Assembly: GCA_002839335.1 (NCBI GenBank)
Contig: PGXU01000012.1
Location: 1 to 64,000, forward strand
Reading direction: 5' to 3'
From: Spirochaetae bacterium HGW-Spirochaetae-4
GTDB lineage: Bacteria; Spirochaetota; Spirochaetia; Sphaerochaetales; Sphaerochaetaceae
Length of the DNA stretch: 64,000 bases
Shown: positions 30,483 through 40,526 of the stretch, in pieces
Layout: every line of letters starts with the position of its first letter
How positions within the stretch are numbered: the stretch's first letter is position 1
Program-made: the position numbers and the translations under genes
The notes under the pieces: generated by a model
Told to the model about the DNA's origin: nothing
Database searches by the model: none
Seen by the model: the letters and a program-made list of their open reading frames with translations, nothing else

Positions 30483-31664
30483 ATGATCTGGGAAAACATA
30501 AAACTGGCATTGAAGGATATGATGGCGAGCAAGATGCGCACGCTGCTCTCCCTGCTCGGTATCGTCATCGGTGTCGCCTCGGTCATAGCTATCCTCACCT
30601 TGGGCCAAAGCGCGACCAAGAGCATCACCCAGACAATCGTGGAGGGTGGGTTGGAGATGGTGACGATTTTTCCCGTGCGTTCCGAAAAGGCCGCCAATGA
30701 ATTCACCGAGGATTTCGGAGAACGTCTCGTTGCCAATGTCTCCGATATCAAGACGGTCCTGCCGGTCAATTCCAGTACCGCAACCATCCGTATCGGACAA
30801 AATTCCCTATCGGCCACGGTGACCGGTGTCCTCTCCTCGTATGCCGAGATTCTCGACTATGAAGTATCGGAGGGTGCCTTCTTTTCGCTATCGGACAATA
30901 TGGCCAACCGCCAGGTGGTTGTATTGGGCTCCGATATCGCCGAGGAATTGTTCCCCGATGGCAATGCTATCGGCGAATATGTGAGCATTTTCCGCAACCA
31001 GGCCAAAAGCTACCAGGTGGTCGGGGTCATGCAGGAAAAGGACGCCTCGTTCAACCTCCAGTTCAACGGAAGCGTATTCATTCCCTACAACACCTATGCT
31101 CAACGCTATATCAAGCCCACCATTGTCGGTTCGTATGTGGTCCGGGTAGCCGATGGGGCCGATGCCCTCGCTGTTTCCGATGCGATCACCGAATACCTCG
31201 ATGCGACTGTCGGATCCGATGCCTACCGTGTCTTTTCGCCGGCAAGCCTGGCAGATATGGCCGAACAGATCACCGGTACGTTCAGCTCGTTCCTGGCCGC
31301 GATCGCAGCCATATCGCTGCTGGTCGGTGGAATCGGGATCATGAATATCATGCTGGTATCGGTCGCGGAACGCACCCGTGAAATCGGTGTGCGCAAGGCG
31401 ATGGGAGCTTCTCCGTGGACAATTATGGGACAATTCATAACCGAGGCTATCGTACTTACCATAACTGGTGGTATCATAGGGATAGGTCTTGGAACACTGC
31501 TGAGCTGGCTCGTGGCCGATATTGTCGGCTGGAACCTCTATATTTCCTATACTTCGTTCCTGTTCGCTGCCGGATTCTCAACCCTCGTAGGTGTATTCTT
31601 CGGGTGGTATCCTGCCATGAAGGCCTCCAGACTTGATCCAATCGAGGCGTTGAACTATGAGTAG
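30483..31664 (+). CDS. MacB-type ABC transporter permease
   Basis: KMRTLLSLLGIVIGVASVIAILTLGQ; GGIGIMNIMLVSVAERTREIGVRKAMGAS; PAMKASRLDPIEALNYE. Confidence 0.93.
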   Translation: MIWENIKLALKDMMASKMRTLLSLLGIVIGVASVIAILTLGQSATKSITQTIVEGGLEMVTIFPVRSEKAANEFTEDFGERLVANVSDIKTVLPVNSSTATIRIGQNSLSATVTGVLSSYAEILDYEVSEGAFFSLSDNMANRQVVVLGSDIAEELFPDGNAIGEYVSIFRNQAKSYQVVGVMQEKDASFNLQFNGSVFIPYNTYAQRYIKPTIVGSYVVRVADGADALAVSDAITEYLDATVGSDAYRVFSPASLADMAEQITGTFSSFLAAIAAISLLVGGIGIMNIMLVSVAERTREIGVRKAMGASPWTIMGQFITEAIVLTITGGIIGIGLGTLLSWLVADIVGWNLYISYTSFLFAAGFSTLVGVFFGWYPAMKASRLDPIEALNYE

Positions 31665-32961
31665 TGCACGACGGTGGTCCTTCATTGAGGGCAAAGAACA
31701 GATTTTCGTTGTCGGGGGACTTCTTTTTCTCTTTGTGTTGCTGGTCACCCTGGTGCTGTTCCTCTCCCAACTGATAATCGAGAAGGAGAACACCCTCATG
31801 CAATTCGAGGCGGAACGTGGATTCGCCTCCTCGACCCTGCTGTTGTTGCAGGAGGAGCACTCGCGGGCCTTGGAGGCCATGCAGGAAGGAAATGTGCGGG
31901 GAATCGGTGTCTACTCCAATGCCGGTCGACTCATGCTTGGTCTCGGTTCGGTGCCCAATACCTTGCCACTCGAACGTTTCAACGATATCTGGCGCAATAG
32001 GAACGCGAACCAATGGAACCAGGGAGTGGCGACCTACAACAAGGATACCGGCATGATCGAATATATCCGTTTCAGCCGGCTCACCATCCAAGTGGAGACA
32101 GGGGATATCATGTTGGAGGAAGATGGTTTCCTCCCATCGCCGTTGACCTTCCCCGATGTCCTCTACATCCTTTTCGATGGTCAGGATTATTTCCGCAAGG
32201 TCATGCTGGTACGGTTCTTCAGTGCGGCGGCGGTGCTTGGCTTGTTGGCTTTCCACCTGCTCGTCTACAGTATCTATCGCAACAACCGCAAGTACCGCGA
32301 GACCTTGGCGAAACAAGAGAGTCTGGTAAATCTCGGCGAGGCTGCCCGGACACTGGCACATGAGATAAAGAATCCGTTGAGCGCGATAACCTTGCAGATG
32401 GCCTTGTTGAAGAAGACCTTGCCGGCATCATCCAAGGAAGACCTCATGGTCATCGACCAGGAAGTGCAGAGGTTGACCCAGCTGACCAACAAGGTCTCCG
32501 ATTTCCTGCGCAACCCCGTGGGCATGCCCGAGAAACTCGATATCGTGGCGTTGCTGGAATCGTTGCAACATACCTTCCATGGGAAACTACAGTTCGTTCC
32601 CGGTTCATTGCATCATGCCTATATCCATTTCGACTCCGACCGGGCCCGTTCGGTGTTCGAGAACCTGATCAAGAATGCGCTCGAAAGTTGCATCGATTGC
32701 GATCCCGAAGTAGAAGTGGAAGTCAGCCGGGACAAGCGGCATTTGATACATATCGCTGTTCGCGATCGGGGGGAAGGAATCCCCGAGCAAAACCTGGAAA
32801 AGATATTCGACCCGTTCTTCACCACAAAGATCCATGGTTCCGGAATCGGTCTGGCAATCTGCCGCCAATTCATCCGTGCCCGTGGTGGGAACCTGAAGCT
32901 CTACGCACGGGAAGGCGGTGGCACGGTTGCCGAAGTCATCCTTCCGTCGGTGCATATATAG
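31657..32961 (+). CDS. Membrane sensor histidine kinase
   Basis: Two TM helices; H-box LAHEIKNPLSAITLQMALL; N-box FENLIKNAL; GSGIGLAICRQFIRARGGNL. Confidence 0.92.
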   Translation: MSSARRWSFIEGKEQIFVVGGLLFLFVLLVTLVLFLSQLIIEKENTLMQFEAERGFASSTLLLLQEEHSRALEAMQEGNVRGIGVYSNAGRLMLGLGSVPNTLPLERFNDIWRNRNANQWNQGVATYNKDTGMIEYIRFSRLTIQVETGDIMLEEDGFLPSPLTFPDVLYILFDGQDYFRKVMLVRFFSAAAVLGLLAFHLLVYSIYRNNRKYRETLAKQESLVNLGEAARTLAHEIKNPLSAITLQMALLKKTLPASSKEDLMVIDQEVQRLTQLTNKVSDFLRNPVGMPEKLDIVALLESLQHTFHGKLQFVPGSLHHAYIHFDSDRARSVFENLIKNALESCIDCDPEVEVEVSRDKRHLIHIAVRDRGEGIPEQNLEKIFDPFFTTKIHGSGIGLAICRQFIRARGGNLKLYAREGGGTVAEVILPSVHI

Positions 32962-32970
32962 GGGAAAGCC

Positions 32971-34341
32971 ATGAGAATCCTGATTGTCGACGATGAATAC
33001 AATATCCGTGAATTGATGCGCAAATACCTGGGTCTTGAAGGACTTGAGAGCGATGGTGCCGAGAACGGACTTTCCGCACAGCGGTTGTTGCGCGAGCACC
33101 ACTACGACGCTTGTCTGGTCGATCTGAAAATGCCCGGTATGGACGGCATCAGCCTGATCCGATGGATCCGCCAAGAGGGGTTCCGCATGCCCGTCATCAT
33201 GATCAGTGCGCATGGTGAGATCCACGATGCGGTCACCGCTTTGAAAGAAGGTGCACAGGACTATATCGTCAAGCCATTCGACCCCGAGGAGCTGACCATA
33301 CGGTTGCGCAAGCTTATGGAAGTCCAACAGTTGCGGACTCTTGTGGAGACGAAGACACGTTCGACCGAGGGAATAGACGAGGGCCTCATCGGAGACTCTC
33401 CTCCCATGTGCAAGATTCGGGAAATCATCTCCCGTATTGCCGACTCCCCGGCAACAGTGCTGGTGACCGGAGAGAGTGGGACCGGCAAAGAGGTTGTTGC
33501 CCGGCAGATCCATGGAGTCTCCGCGCTTGCCGAGGGACCGTTTGTCGCCATCAATATCGGGGGTGTACCGGAAAACCTGTTGGAAAGCGAGTTGTTTGGC
33601 TATGAAAAGGGTGCGTTCACCGGTGCGGTAGGTCGCAAGATAGGTATGTTCGAGCTGGCGAGCGGGGGTACGTTGTTCCTCGATGAGATCGGGGATATGC
33701 CGATGACACTGCAGGTCAAGATGCTGCGTGTCCTGCAGGAGCGCAAGATCACCCGATTGGGTGGGACCTCTCCCATTCCGATCAATGCCCGTATCATTGC
33801 CGCGACGAACAAGAAGCTCGAGGAGATGGTCCATGAGGGTTCTTTCCGTGAGGACCTCTTCTATCGGCTCAATGTGGTACGTATCGAGCTACCTCCCTTG
33901 CGGGACCGCAAGGAGGACATTCCGTTGCTCACCGGAGTCATACTCAACAAACTCAACCGTCAGATGGGACACCGTGTTGAAGGGCTGTCTCCCGAAGCGA
34001 TCGACGCACTGAAAGCCCATCCGTTCTACGGTAATGTCCGCGAACTGGAGAATATCCTTGAACGTGCGGTCATTTTCGCCGATGGCCCGATCATCAAGCC
34101 CGATGTCCTCGAGTTGCGAAGCAGTATTTCCCGGCCCGGCACCGATTCGGGACAATCCAACAGTACCTTGATAGTCCAGGATGACAATGGGGAGGCCCGC
34201 AGTCTCAAGGAACTTGAAGTGGAAGCTATCATCCGGGCTTTGCATCGGTGGGAAGGGAATCGGACTCGTGCCGCAGAGGAGTTGGGTATTTCCCGCAGGA
34301 CCTTGATAAACAAGATCGCGGAATATCGGCTGGATCTTTAA
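32971..34341 (+). CDS. NtrC-family sigma-54-dependent response regulator
   Basis: REC (ILIVDDEYNIRELMRKY...CLVDLKMPGMDG); AAA+ GESGTGKEVVARQIH, ESELFGYEKGAFTGA; C-terminal Fis-type HTH ELGISRRTLINKIAEYRLDL. Confidence 0.95.
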   Translation: MRILIVDDEYNIRELMRKYLGLEGLESDGAENGLSAQRLLREHHYDACLVDLKMPGMDGISLIRWIRQEGFRMPVIMISAHGEIHDAVTALKEGAQDYIVKPFDPEELTIRLRKLMEVQQLRTLVETKTRSTEGIDEGLIGDSPPMCKIREIISRIADSPATVLVTGESGTGKEVVARQIHGVSALAEGPFVAINIGGVPENLLESELFGYEKGAFTGAVGRKIGMFELASGGTLFLDEIGDMPMTLQVKMLRVLQERKITRLGGTSPIPINARIIAATNKKLEEMVHEGSFREDLFYRLNVVRIELPPLRDRKEDIPLLTGVILNKLNRQMGHRVEGLSPEAIDALKAHPFYGNVRELENILERAVIFADGPIIKPDVLELRSSISRPGTDSGQSNSTLIVQDDNGEARSLKELEVEAIIRALHRWEGNRTRAAEELGISRRTLINKIAEYRLDL

Positions 34342-34343
34342 AC
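34287..34343 (+). repeat. 57-bp exact direct repeat, copy 1 (inside 3' end of NtrC-type gene)
   Basis: tatttcccgcaggaccttgataaacaagatcgcggaatatcggctggatctttaaac, identical to 41784-41840. Confidence 0.95.
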
Positions 34344-34346
34344 CAT

Positions 34347-34364
34347 AATACCACAAAGGGTATA
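34347..34364. promoter_or_regulatory. HipB-operator-like palindrome after repeat copy 1
   Basis: AATACC-ACAAAG-GGTATA; one mismatch to TATACC-N6-GGTATA found upstream of hipB. Confidence 0.45.
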
Positions 34365-34471
34365 TGCTATTAATGAACCTATAGTGTTGGTGATGGTGCC
34401 CCGATATGGGGTGCAAGGGTGGATTGACTTCCAATGGTCACTCTCCTGAGCGAGTGCAGGCAACGTAAGGA

Positions 34472-34554
34472 TCCATACCTCGCCCCTTGGGGCGCGGCAG
34501 AGGGGGTGAAGTATCCGGGGTCCAGGGCGTGCCCTAGGGTGGGGAGACTTTTCA
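34472..34554. repeat. GC-rich structured repeat, copy A
   Basis: TCCATACCTCGCCCCTTGGGGC...AGGGCgtGCCCT...GAGACTTTTCA; resembles copy B at 47415-47496. Confidence 0.45.
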
Positions 34555-34697
34555 ATTTTTACAGGAAAAAATTACGTCTGTTATACCTTCGGAAAAATTG
34601 TATAGCAACAATATGAATGATGATGTAATTCTCCAGTCAATAAGCTTTCTTGTGTTTTTCTTGCAAATTCGAAGTAGTCGTTTATAAGATAGAAAGC

Positions 34698-35606
34698 ATG
34701 TCAGGTAGTCAGTTCTTTACCTATTTAACGTATGGTACCCGTGATGAGGCTTGGAAAATATTCTGCACCAAAGTGGGAAACCTACGCATGGAGCCGGACG
34801 AGAATTATCGCGAAGTATGGCAGGAACACTGGAAGGGTATTGGTAAGCCTTGGGAAGAGGGGACCTTGCGCCATGAATTCCAATGCATCTACATTACCCA
34901 AGGGACCGGATGGTTCAGCTATAAAGGGAAGAAACACCGTATCGTGCCAGGTACTATCATTACCCTTGTCCCCGGAATCCGCTATTGGTACGAGCCCGAC
35001 GACAACTCCAGTTGGACCGAGTACGTTGTGGGCTTCAAGGGTGAATATCCCGAGGATTTGCAACGATTGGGTTACTTCTCCGACGATAACGTAATCAAAG
35101 ATGTCGGACTTCGGGAAAGCTTCGTCGGAATATTCACCGAATTGGTGGAGATAGCAAAGGAACAAAGGGCAGGTTTCCAACACGTACTTGGTTCGGATAT
35201 CATGGTACTGTTGGCTAAAATCAACTACCAGACACAACAGGATTCACAACTTCACGAGCATGAACTTGAACTGATCGAGCACGCGAAAATAAAATTCCAA
35301 GAACATCTTTATTCTACTTTGGATATTGAATCCATGGCCTGTTCGATGAACGTCTCATACACAACCTTCCGCGACATCTTCAAGAAGTATTCGGACTTGT
35401 CACCTTACCAGTATTTTCTTCAGATGAAGCTTAATAAAGCCAAAGAATTGCTATCTGAGGGAAATCTCACCGTAAAGGAAGTCTCGTTCAAACTCGCTTT
35501 TGATAACCCATACTACTTCTCCCGATTCTTCAAGAAAAAGTCTGGAGTCTCTCCCTCGAGGTGGAATGGTAGGGAGATCGAAACTGATTTGGACTTCCTG
35601 GAATAG
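34698..35606 (+). CDS. AraC-family transcriptional regulator
   Basis: C-terminal double HTH: TLDIESMACSMNVSYTTFRDIFKKYSDLSPYQYFLQMKLNKAKELL...VKEVSFKLAFDNPYYFSRFFKKKSGVSPSRW. Confidence 0.93.
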   Translation: MSGSQFFTYLTYGTRDEAWKIFCTKVGNLRMEPDENYREVWQEHWKGIGKPWEEGTLRHEFQCIYITQGTGWFSYKGKKHRIVPGTIITLVPGIRYWYEPDDNSSWTEYVVGFKGEYPEDLQRLGYFSDDNVIKDVGLRESFVGIFTELVEIAKEQRAGFQHVLGSDIMVLLAKINYQTQQDSQLHEHELELIEHAKIKFQEHLYSTLDIESMACSMNVSYTTFRDIFKKYSDLSPYQYFLQMKLNKAKELLSEGNLTVKEVSFKLAFDNPYYFSRFFKKKSGVSPSRWNGREIETDLDFLE

Positions 35607-35628
35607 CTCTCTCCGACATCATAAATTT

Positions 35629-35657
35629 TGTGCATACATTCACCAAATTATGTGCAT
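35629..35657. promoter_or_regulatory. Candidate AraC-type direct-repeat half-sites
   Basis: TGTGCAT at 35629-35635 and 35651-35657, spacing 22 bp, in the intergenic region before the ABC operon. Confidence 0.45.
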
Positions 35658-35756
35658 GGTATATTCTCCCATACCATTTAAGCTATAGGTGCGGGATCAT
35701 GACCAATAGAGCAGCAACACAAGCCAGGGGTCACGCTGCCAGGGAGGACCACAGCT

Positions 35757-37244
35757 ATGGCACAGAATATGTTCTTGAGAATGCACAATGTTTCCAAGAC
35801 GTTTCCCGGTGTGAAAGCATTGAAAAACATCGATCTTGAAGTCGAATACGGCGAGATACATGCACTCATCGGTGAAAATGGGGCGGGGAAGTCGACCCTC
35901 ATCAAGATTCTGTCGGGAGTCTACCAACCGGATGAAGGAGCTGAGATCATCATCGATGGAGTGGTCCAAAAGACAATCACCCCCTTGGATTCACTGAAAC
36001 GTGGTATTGCTGTCATCTATCAGGATTTCTCACTATTCCCAAACCTCTCCGTTGCCGAGAACATCGCGATGGTATCGCGGGTCGAAAAACGGAAGAAGAT
36101 TGTTAATTGGCGTGAAACAAACCAAATAGCTCGATCTGCACTGGACAAACTAGGATTGAGGATACCCCTCTCCAAGACACTCTCCGAGCTTTCGGTCGCC
36201 AAACAACAACTTGTGGCCATCGCCCGAGCATTGGTGAACGACGCAAAACTAATCGTCATGGATGAACCGACCAGTGCACTCTCACGTGGGGAGGTTGAAT
36301 CACTCTTCTCCATCATCAGGAACCTGAAGGAGCAAGGGATATCCATCCTCTTCATTAGCCACAAGTTGGACGAACTGTTCGCAATTTCTGACCGCTTCTC
36401 CATTCTCAGAGACGGAAAGTACGTCGGAACATTCGGCGAAGATGAACTGGATGACGATCGGCTTATTTCCCTAATGGTCGGACGCAAAATCGAATATAAA
36501 ATTTTCGAAAAGCGGACTTTGGTCGACCCGATCTTCGAAGTACGTAACCTCAGCAAGGCAGGTAACTTCAAAGACATCTCCTTCACCCTCCACCGAGGTG
36601 AAATTCTTGGTATCACCGGTCTCGTTGGAGCTGGCCGGTCAGAGTTGGCCCAAGCCATCTTCGGACTCAACCCAAGCGATAGCGGCGAACTGATCCTCGA
36701 GGGCAAGAGACTTCAGGTGAACGCCCCCGAACAGGCAGTCCAACATGGCATCTCCTACATCCCAGAGAACCGACTTACCGAAGGGCTCATCCTCAAGAAA
36801 ACTATGAGTGACAATATCTGTCTGACTGTACTCAAGCAAATCTCCAGTAGACATGGTTTGATTGAAAAGGCGGCACAAAATAAACTGGTGGAGAAGTGGA
36901 TCGAAGAGATGCACATCAGGCCCAATATACCCAATATGATTACATCCAAGCTTTCAGGAGGCAACCAACAACGGGTTGTGTTATCCAAATGGCTCGCTAC
37001 CGATCCTAAGGTGCTGATTGTTGACGAACCTACCAACGGCATCGATATCGGCGCCAAAGCAGACATCCACCAACTGCTCAGAGATCTCTCAGAACAAGGC
37101 ATGTCCATCATCGTCATCTCTTCGGAGCTTCCAGAGATATTGGCGATAGGAGACCGGGTACTCGTAATGCGGCGGGGAAAGATTGCAGCGACTTTGGATG
37201 GCAAGAACCTCACTCAAGAAGAAATCATGAAAGAGGCTTTGTAA
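35757..37244 (+). CDS. Sugar ABC transporter ATP-binding protein (RbsA/MglA type, two ATPase domains)
   Basis: GENGAGKSTLIKILSGVYQPDEG; second half GLVGAGRSELAQAIFGL; LSGGNQQRVVLSKWLATDPKVLIVDEPTNGIDIGAK. Confidence 0.95.
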   Translation: MAQNMFLRMHNVSKTFPGVKALKNIDLEVEYGEIHALIGENGAGKSTLIKILSGVYQPDEGAEIIIDGVVQKTITPLDSLKRGIAVIYQDFSLFPNLSVAENIAMVSRVEKRKKIVNWRETNQIARSALDKLGLRIPLSKTLSELSVAKQQLVAIARALVNDAKLIVMDEPTSALSRGEVESLFSIIRNLKEQGISILFISHKLDELFAISDRFSILRDGKYVGTFGEDELDDDRLISLMVGRKIEYKIFEKRTLVDPIFEVRNLSKAGNFKDISFTLHRGEILGITGLVGAGRSELAQAIFGLNPSDSGELILEGKRLQVNAPEQAVQHGISYIPENRLTEGLILKKTMSDNICLTVLKQISSRHGLIEKAAQNKLVEKWIEEMHIRPNIPNMITSKLSGGNQQRVVLSKWLATDPKVLIVDEPTNGIDIGAKADIHQLLRDLSEQGMSIIVISSELPEILAIGDRVLVMRRGKIAATLDGKNLTQEEIMKEAL

Positions 37245-37245
37245 G

Positions 37246-38313
37246 ATGAACAACATTTTTTCACAAATCAAACGGAGCAAGGAAATGGGCATCCTAGCGA
37301 TCCTGGTGGTGATTTCCATCATCATTTCGGCTTTCAACAGCTCGTTTCTCACCTTTGGCAATCTTCTGGATGTGGTGAAGAGCAATATCGTTTTAGGTAT
37401 CATGTCGATGGGAATGCTCCTGGTGTTACTCACCGGCGGTATCGATGTCTCGATTGCATCAGTCATTTCTGCGGTAACAGTGATTATCGGTCGGTTCATG
37501 GTCGACTACTCATCCAATATTTTCCTCATTTTCGTGGTGGGTGTTGTCGCAGGATCACTTATGGGACTGATTAATGGTTTGCTGATAGCTAAACTTAAAA
37601 TTCCACCTATCGTTGCCACGTTGGGAACTATGAGTGTGATATTCGGATTGGTCCTCTACCTCACAAACGGGAACTGGATCACCGGTATCCCCCAGAATTT
37701 CATCGACTTCGGTCGTGTAACCATCGGGCAATTTCCTGTCGCGGGAAGTGACCAAATCCAAGGTATTCCGATACAATTCCTTTTCCTCTTGTTCGCTATA
37801 GCTCTTACTTGGTTCATCTTGAAATACACAATGATCGGTAGAGGTATCTACGCTATTGGCGGCAACAGAGATTCGGCTGAACGTATTGGCATGAACAGCG
37901 AAAATATAACCTTGTTTATCTACACCTATGAGGGCTTCCTCATCGGTCTCGCGGGAGTTGTGCACACTTCGATTATGCGACAGGTGGACCCCAACGCCTT
38001 CATCGGATTCGAGATCCAAGTCATTGCGGCAGTCGTGCTTGGTGGAGCTAGTGTCCTTGGTGGTTATGGTTCGGTGTCAGGAACCATCATTGGCGTCTCT
38101 CTCTTTTGCATAATCAACAATGGGCTGATTCTCATGCATATTCCCACCTTCTGGCAGAAGATAGTAGTTGGTATTGTATTGATTACATCCATCAGCTTCG
38201 ATGTCATCCAGAAGCGTATGCACGACAAGAAAAATATCAAGGTTGATATTGACGAATCCGAATCTTCGTTTAAGAGACTCGGCGTAGCCGAAAAATCGAC
38301 AAGCCAAGCGTAG
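37246..38313 (+). CDS. Sugar ABC transporter permease (RbsC type) 1
   Basis: GMLLVLLTGGIDVSIASVISAVTVIIGRF; YAIGGNRDSAERIGMNSENI; VIAAVVLGGASVLGGYGSVSGTIIGV. Confidence 0.93.
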   Translation: MNNIFSQIKRSKEMGILAILVVISIIISAFNSSFLTFGNLLDVVKSNIVLGIMSMGMLLVLLTGGIDVSIASVISAVTVIIGRFMVDYSSNIFLIFVVGVVAGSLMGLINGLLIAKLKIPPIVATLGTMSVIFGLVLYLTNGNWITGIPQNFIDFGRVTIGQFPVAGSDQIQGIPIQFLFLLFAIALTWFILKYTMIGRGIYAIGGNRDSAERIGMNSENITLFIYTYEGFLIGLAGVVHTSIMRQVDPNAFIGFEIQVIAAVVLGGASVLGGYGSVSGTIIGVSLFCIINNGLILMHIPTFWQKIVVGIVLITSISFDVIQKRMHDKKNIKVDIDESESSFKRLGVAEKSTSQA

Positions 38314-38337
38314 ATAAGGTACACAGAGGAGTAACCC

Positions 38338-39408
38338 ATGAACAAGGATATACAAAAGAAAACCAAACAGACAGAGACGCCACAGGAAGAGAACCGAATG
38401 CGCCGATTGGTGAAGAAGGTACACTTGGAGACAAAAGAGCTGGTGCTCCTCCAGATTCTCATCGGTGTATTCCTGCTCATGTCGATCCTTTCTCCGGGTC
38501 GGTTTCTCAGTGTCTATAACCTTCAGTCCATGGCTTACCAGTTCCCCGAATTCGGTATATTCGCCCTTGCGATGATGGTCATTGTGGTCACTGGCGGAAT
38601 CAACCTCTCCATCACCTATAGTGCGACCTTATCCTCAATCCTCGGTGCAGTCGTCCTAGTCTCCTTGAACAATCTCGGTGTCCCACCCCTTGTGACCATT
38701 GTGATAGGTGTGCTGGTAATCATTATAATCTCCATCGCGTGCGGAGCCCTCAACGGCCTCATTGTTGCTTATATTGGTATCACTCCAATGCTGGCGACGT
38801 TGGGAACCATGACGCTCTTCGAGGGAATAGCCTTGAACATCACCAAAGGGGGGGCTATATCGGGCTTCCCTGACATGTTCCAGTGGTTCGGCAATAGCGC
38901 TATCCTTGGAATCCCGGTGCCATTGCTAATATTTGTACTGGTCATCATTGCCACTTATTTTATTCTCCAACGAAGTAGTTTCGGAGCTAAGGTGTACATG
39001 ATTGGATGCAACCCGACGGCAACCCGATTCTCGGGAGTCAATGTCAGAAAGGTCCTGTTCCTGCTCTACATCTATTCGGGAATCCTCACCGGATTCGCAG
39101 GCATCATCATGGCATCGCGCTACAACTCGGCCAAGGAGTCCTACGGCTATACTTACCTCTTGCAAAGTGTAGCGGCCGCGGTCCTTGGCGGAACCGACAT
39201 CTCCGGTGGCTTCGGTAAGGTCTTCGGTACAGTCGTCTCGGTGCTCATCCTCCAGGTCATCTCGAGCGGTCTGAATATTTTCGGAGTGAACCGCTTCATC
39301 ACTGATGTCATCATGGGGATGATTCTCATCGTCGTGCTCACCATCAACTTCGTGAACAACAGAATGGAAGAGAAAGCGTTGCTAAGCAAGAAGGTAGTCA
39401 CAGCTTGA
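38338..39408 (+). CDS. Sugar ABC transporter permease (RbsC type) 2
   Basis: MMVIVVTGGINLSITYSATLSSILGAV; YMIGCNPTATRFSGVNV; VAAAVLGGTDISGGFGKVFGTV. Confidence 0.93.
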   Translation: MNKDIQKKTKQTETPQEENRMRRLVKKVHLETKELVLLQILIGVFLLMSILSPGRFLSVYNLQSMAYQFPEFGIFALAMMVIVVTGGINLSITYSATLSSILGAVVLVSLNNLGVPPLVTIVIGVLVIIIISIACGALNGLIVAYIGITPMLATLGTMTLFEGIALNITKGGAISGFPDMFQWFGNSAILGIPVPLLIFVLVIIATYFILQRSSFGAKVYMIGCNPTATRFSGVNVRKVLFLLYIYSGILTGFAGIIMASRYNSAKESYGYTYLLQSVAAAVLGGTDISGGFGKVFGTVVSVLILQVISSGLNIFGVNRFITDVIMGMILIVVLTINFVNNRMEEKALLSKKVVTA

Positions 39409-39484
39409 TTCGCTGACTTGCGATGCGATTTGGTTTGAAAAAACCCTGTTAGGGTTTGGAAATATTTTTCAAAAGGAGAAAAAC

Positions 39485-40492
39485 ATGAAGAAACTGGTAC
39501 TCAAAGCAACAATCCTTACCATGGCACTTCTGATGGTTGGTTCTGTTGTTTTCGCGCAGGGCCAGACAGCTGCACAAGATGATGAAATCACCATCGTTGT
39601 CATGCCGAAGTTGGTTGGAATTCCGTACTTCAATGCATCCGAAGTCGGTGCGAAGCAAGCTGGTGAAGACTTGGGTGTGAATGTCATCTACACCGGACCT
39701 TCCACAGCAGATGCTGCCCAGCAGGTCAGGATGATCGAAGACTTGATCGCAAAGGGTGTCGATGCCATTGCTGTCGCTCCCAACGACCCTGCTGCCTTGA
39801 CACCTGTTCTGCGTAAAGCGAAACAGGCTGGAATCCTCGTCCTCGACTGGGATACCCCTGCCGACCAAAGTGTCGTCGATTTGTCTGTTCATCAGATTGA
39901 TGACAAGGAGTATGGCCAACATATCTGGGACTTGTTGGTCGAGGAGATGGGTGATACCGGAGACTATGCAGTCGTTACCGGTGGACTTTCAGCTGCCAAT
40001 TTGAATGGGTGGATCGATCATGGTTTGGCGTACGCCAAAACGCAGTATCCCAAATTGAATCTGGTCACCGATCGTGTTCCCACCGATGAGAAACAGCAGA
40101 TCGCCTACCAGAAGACGCTGGATTTGTTGAAGGCTTATCCGTCTCTCAAGGGTGTTGTCGGTGTCAGCACACCTGCTCCTCTCGGTGCAGCTCAGGCTGT
40201 TCAGGAAAAGGGTGTCGCACAAAAAGTCGCAGTTGTCGGAACCGCTTTGCCGACCGATTCGAAGCCTTACCTTGAAGATGGCTCACTCCGCGTGGCAACC
40301 TTATGGGATCCCTCGAAGCTCGGTTATCTGACGGTGTTTCTTGCAAAGGAAATGTTGGAAGGAAAGAAACCTGTTGATGGCCAAGATGTACCTAATGTCG
40401 GAAAGATTACCGTTTGGGAAGACGGGAAAACAGTCATCATGGGACCACCAACAGATTTCACGAAAGACAATGCAGGTCAGTTCAGCTTCTAG
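39485..40492 (+). CDS. Sugar ABC transporter substrate-binding protein (RhaS/LsrB-like)
   Basis: Signal peptide; IVVMPKLVGIPYFNASEVGAKQAGEDLGVNVIYTGPSTADAAQQVRMIEDLIAKGVDAIAVAPNDP. Confidence 0.9.
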   Translation: MKKLVLKATILTMALLMVGSVVFAQGQTAAQDDEITIVVMPKLVGIPYFNASEVGAKQAGEDLGVNVIYTGPSTADAAQQVRMIEDLIAKGVDAIAVAPNDPAALTPVLRKAKQAGILVLDWDTPADQSVVDLSVHQIDDKEYGQHIWDLLVEEMGDTGDYAVVTGGLSAANLNGWIDHGLAYAKTQYPKLNLVTDRVPTDEKQQIAYQKTLDLLKAYPSLKGVVGVSTPAPLGAAQAVQEKGVAQKVAVVGTALPTDSKPYLEDGSLRVATLWDPSKLGYLTVFLAKEMLEGKKPVDGQDVPNVGKITVWEDGKTVIMGPPTDFTKDNAGQFSF

Positions 40493-40526
40493 GTTATACT
40501 GAAAACGTCATTAATGTCATTATGTT

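Noticed and set aside
34434-34616. 60-aa + ORF downstream of the NtrC-type gene
   Set aside because: Covers the GC-rich hairpin repeat; composition looks non-coding.
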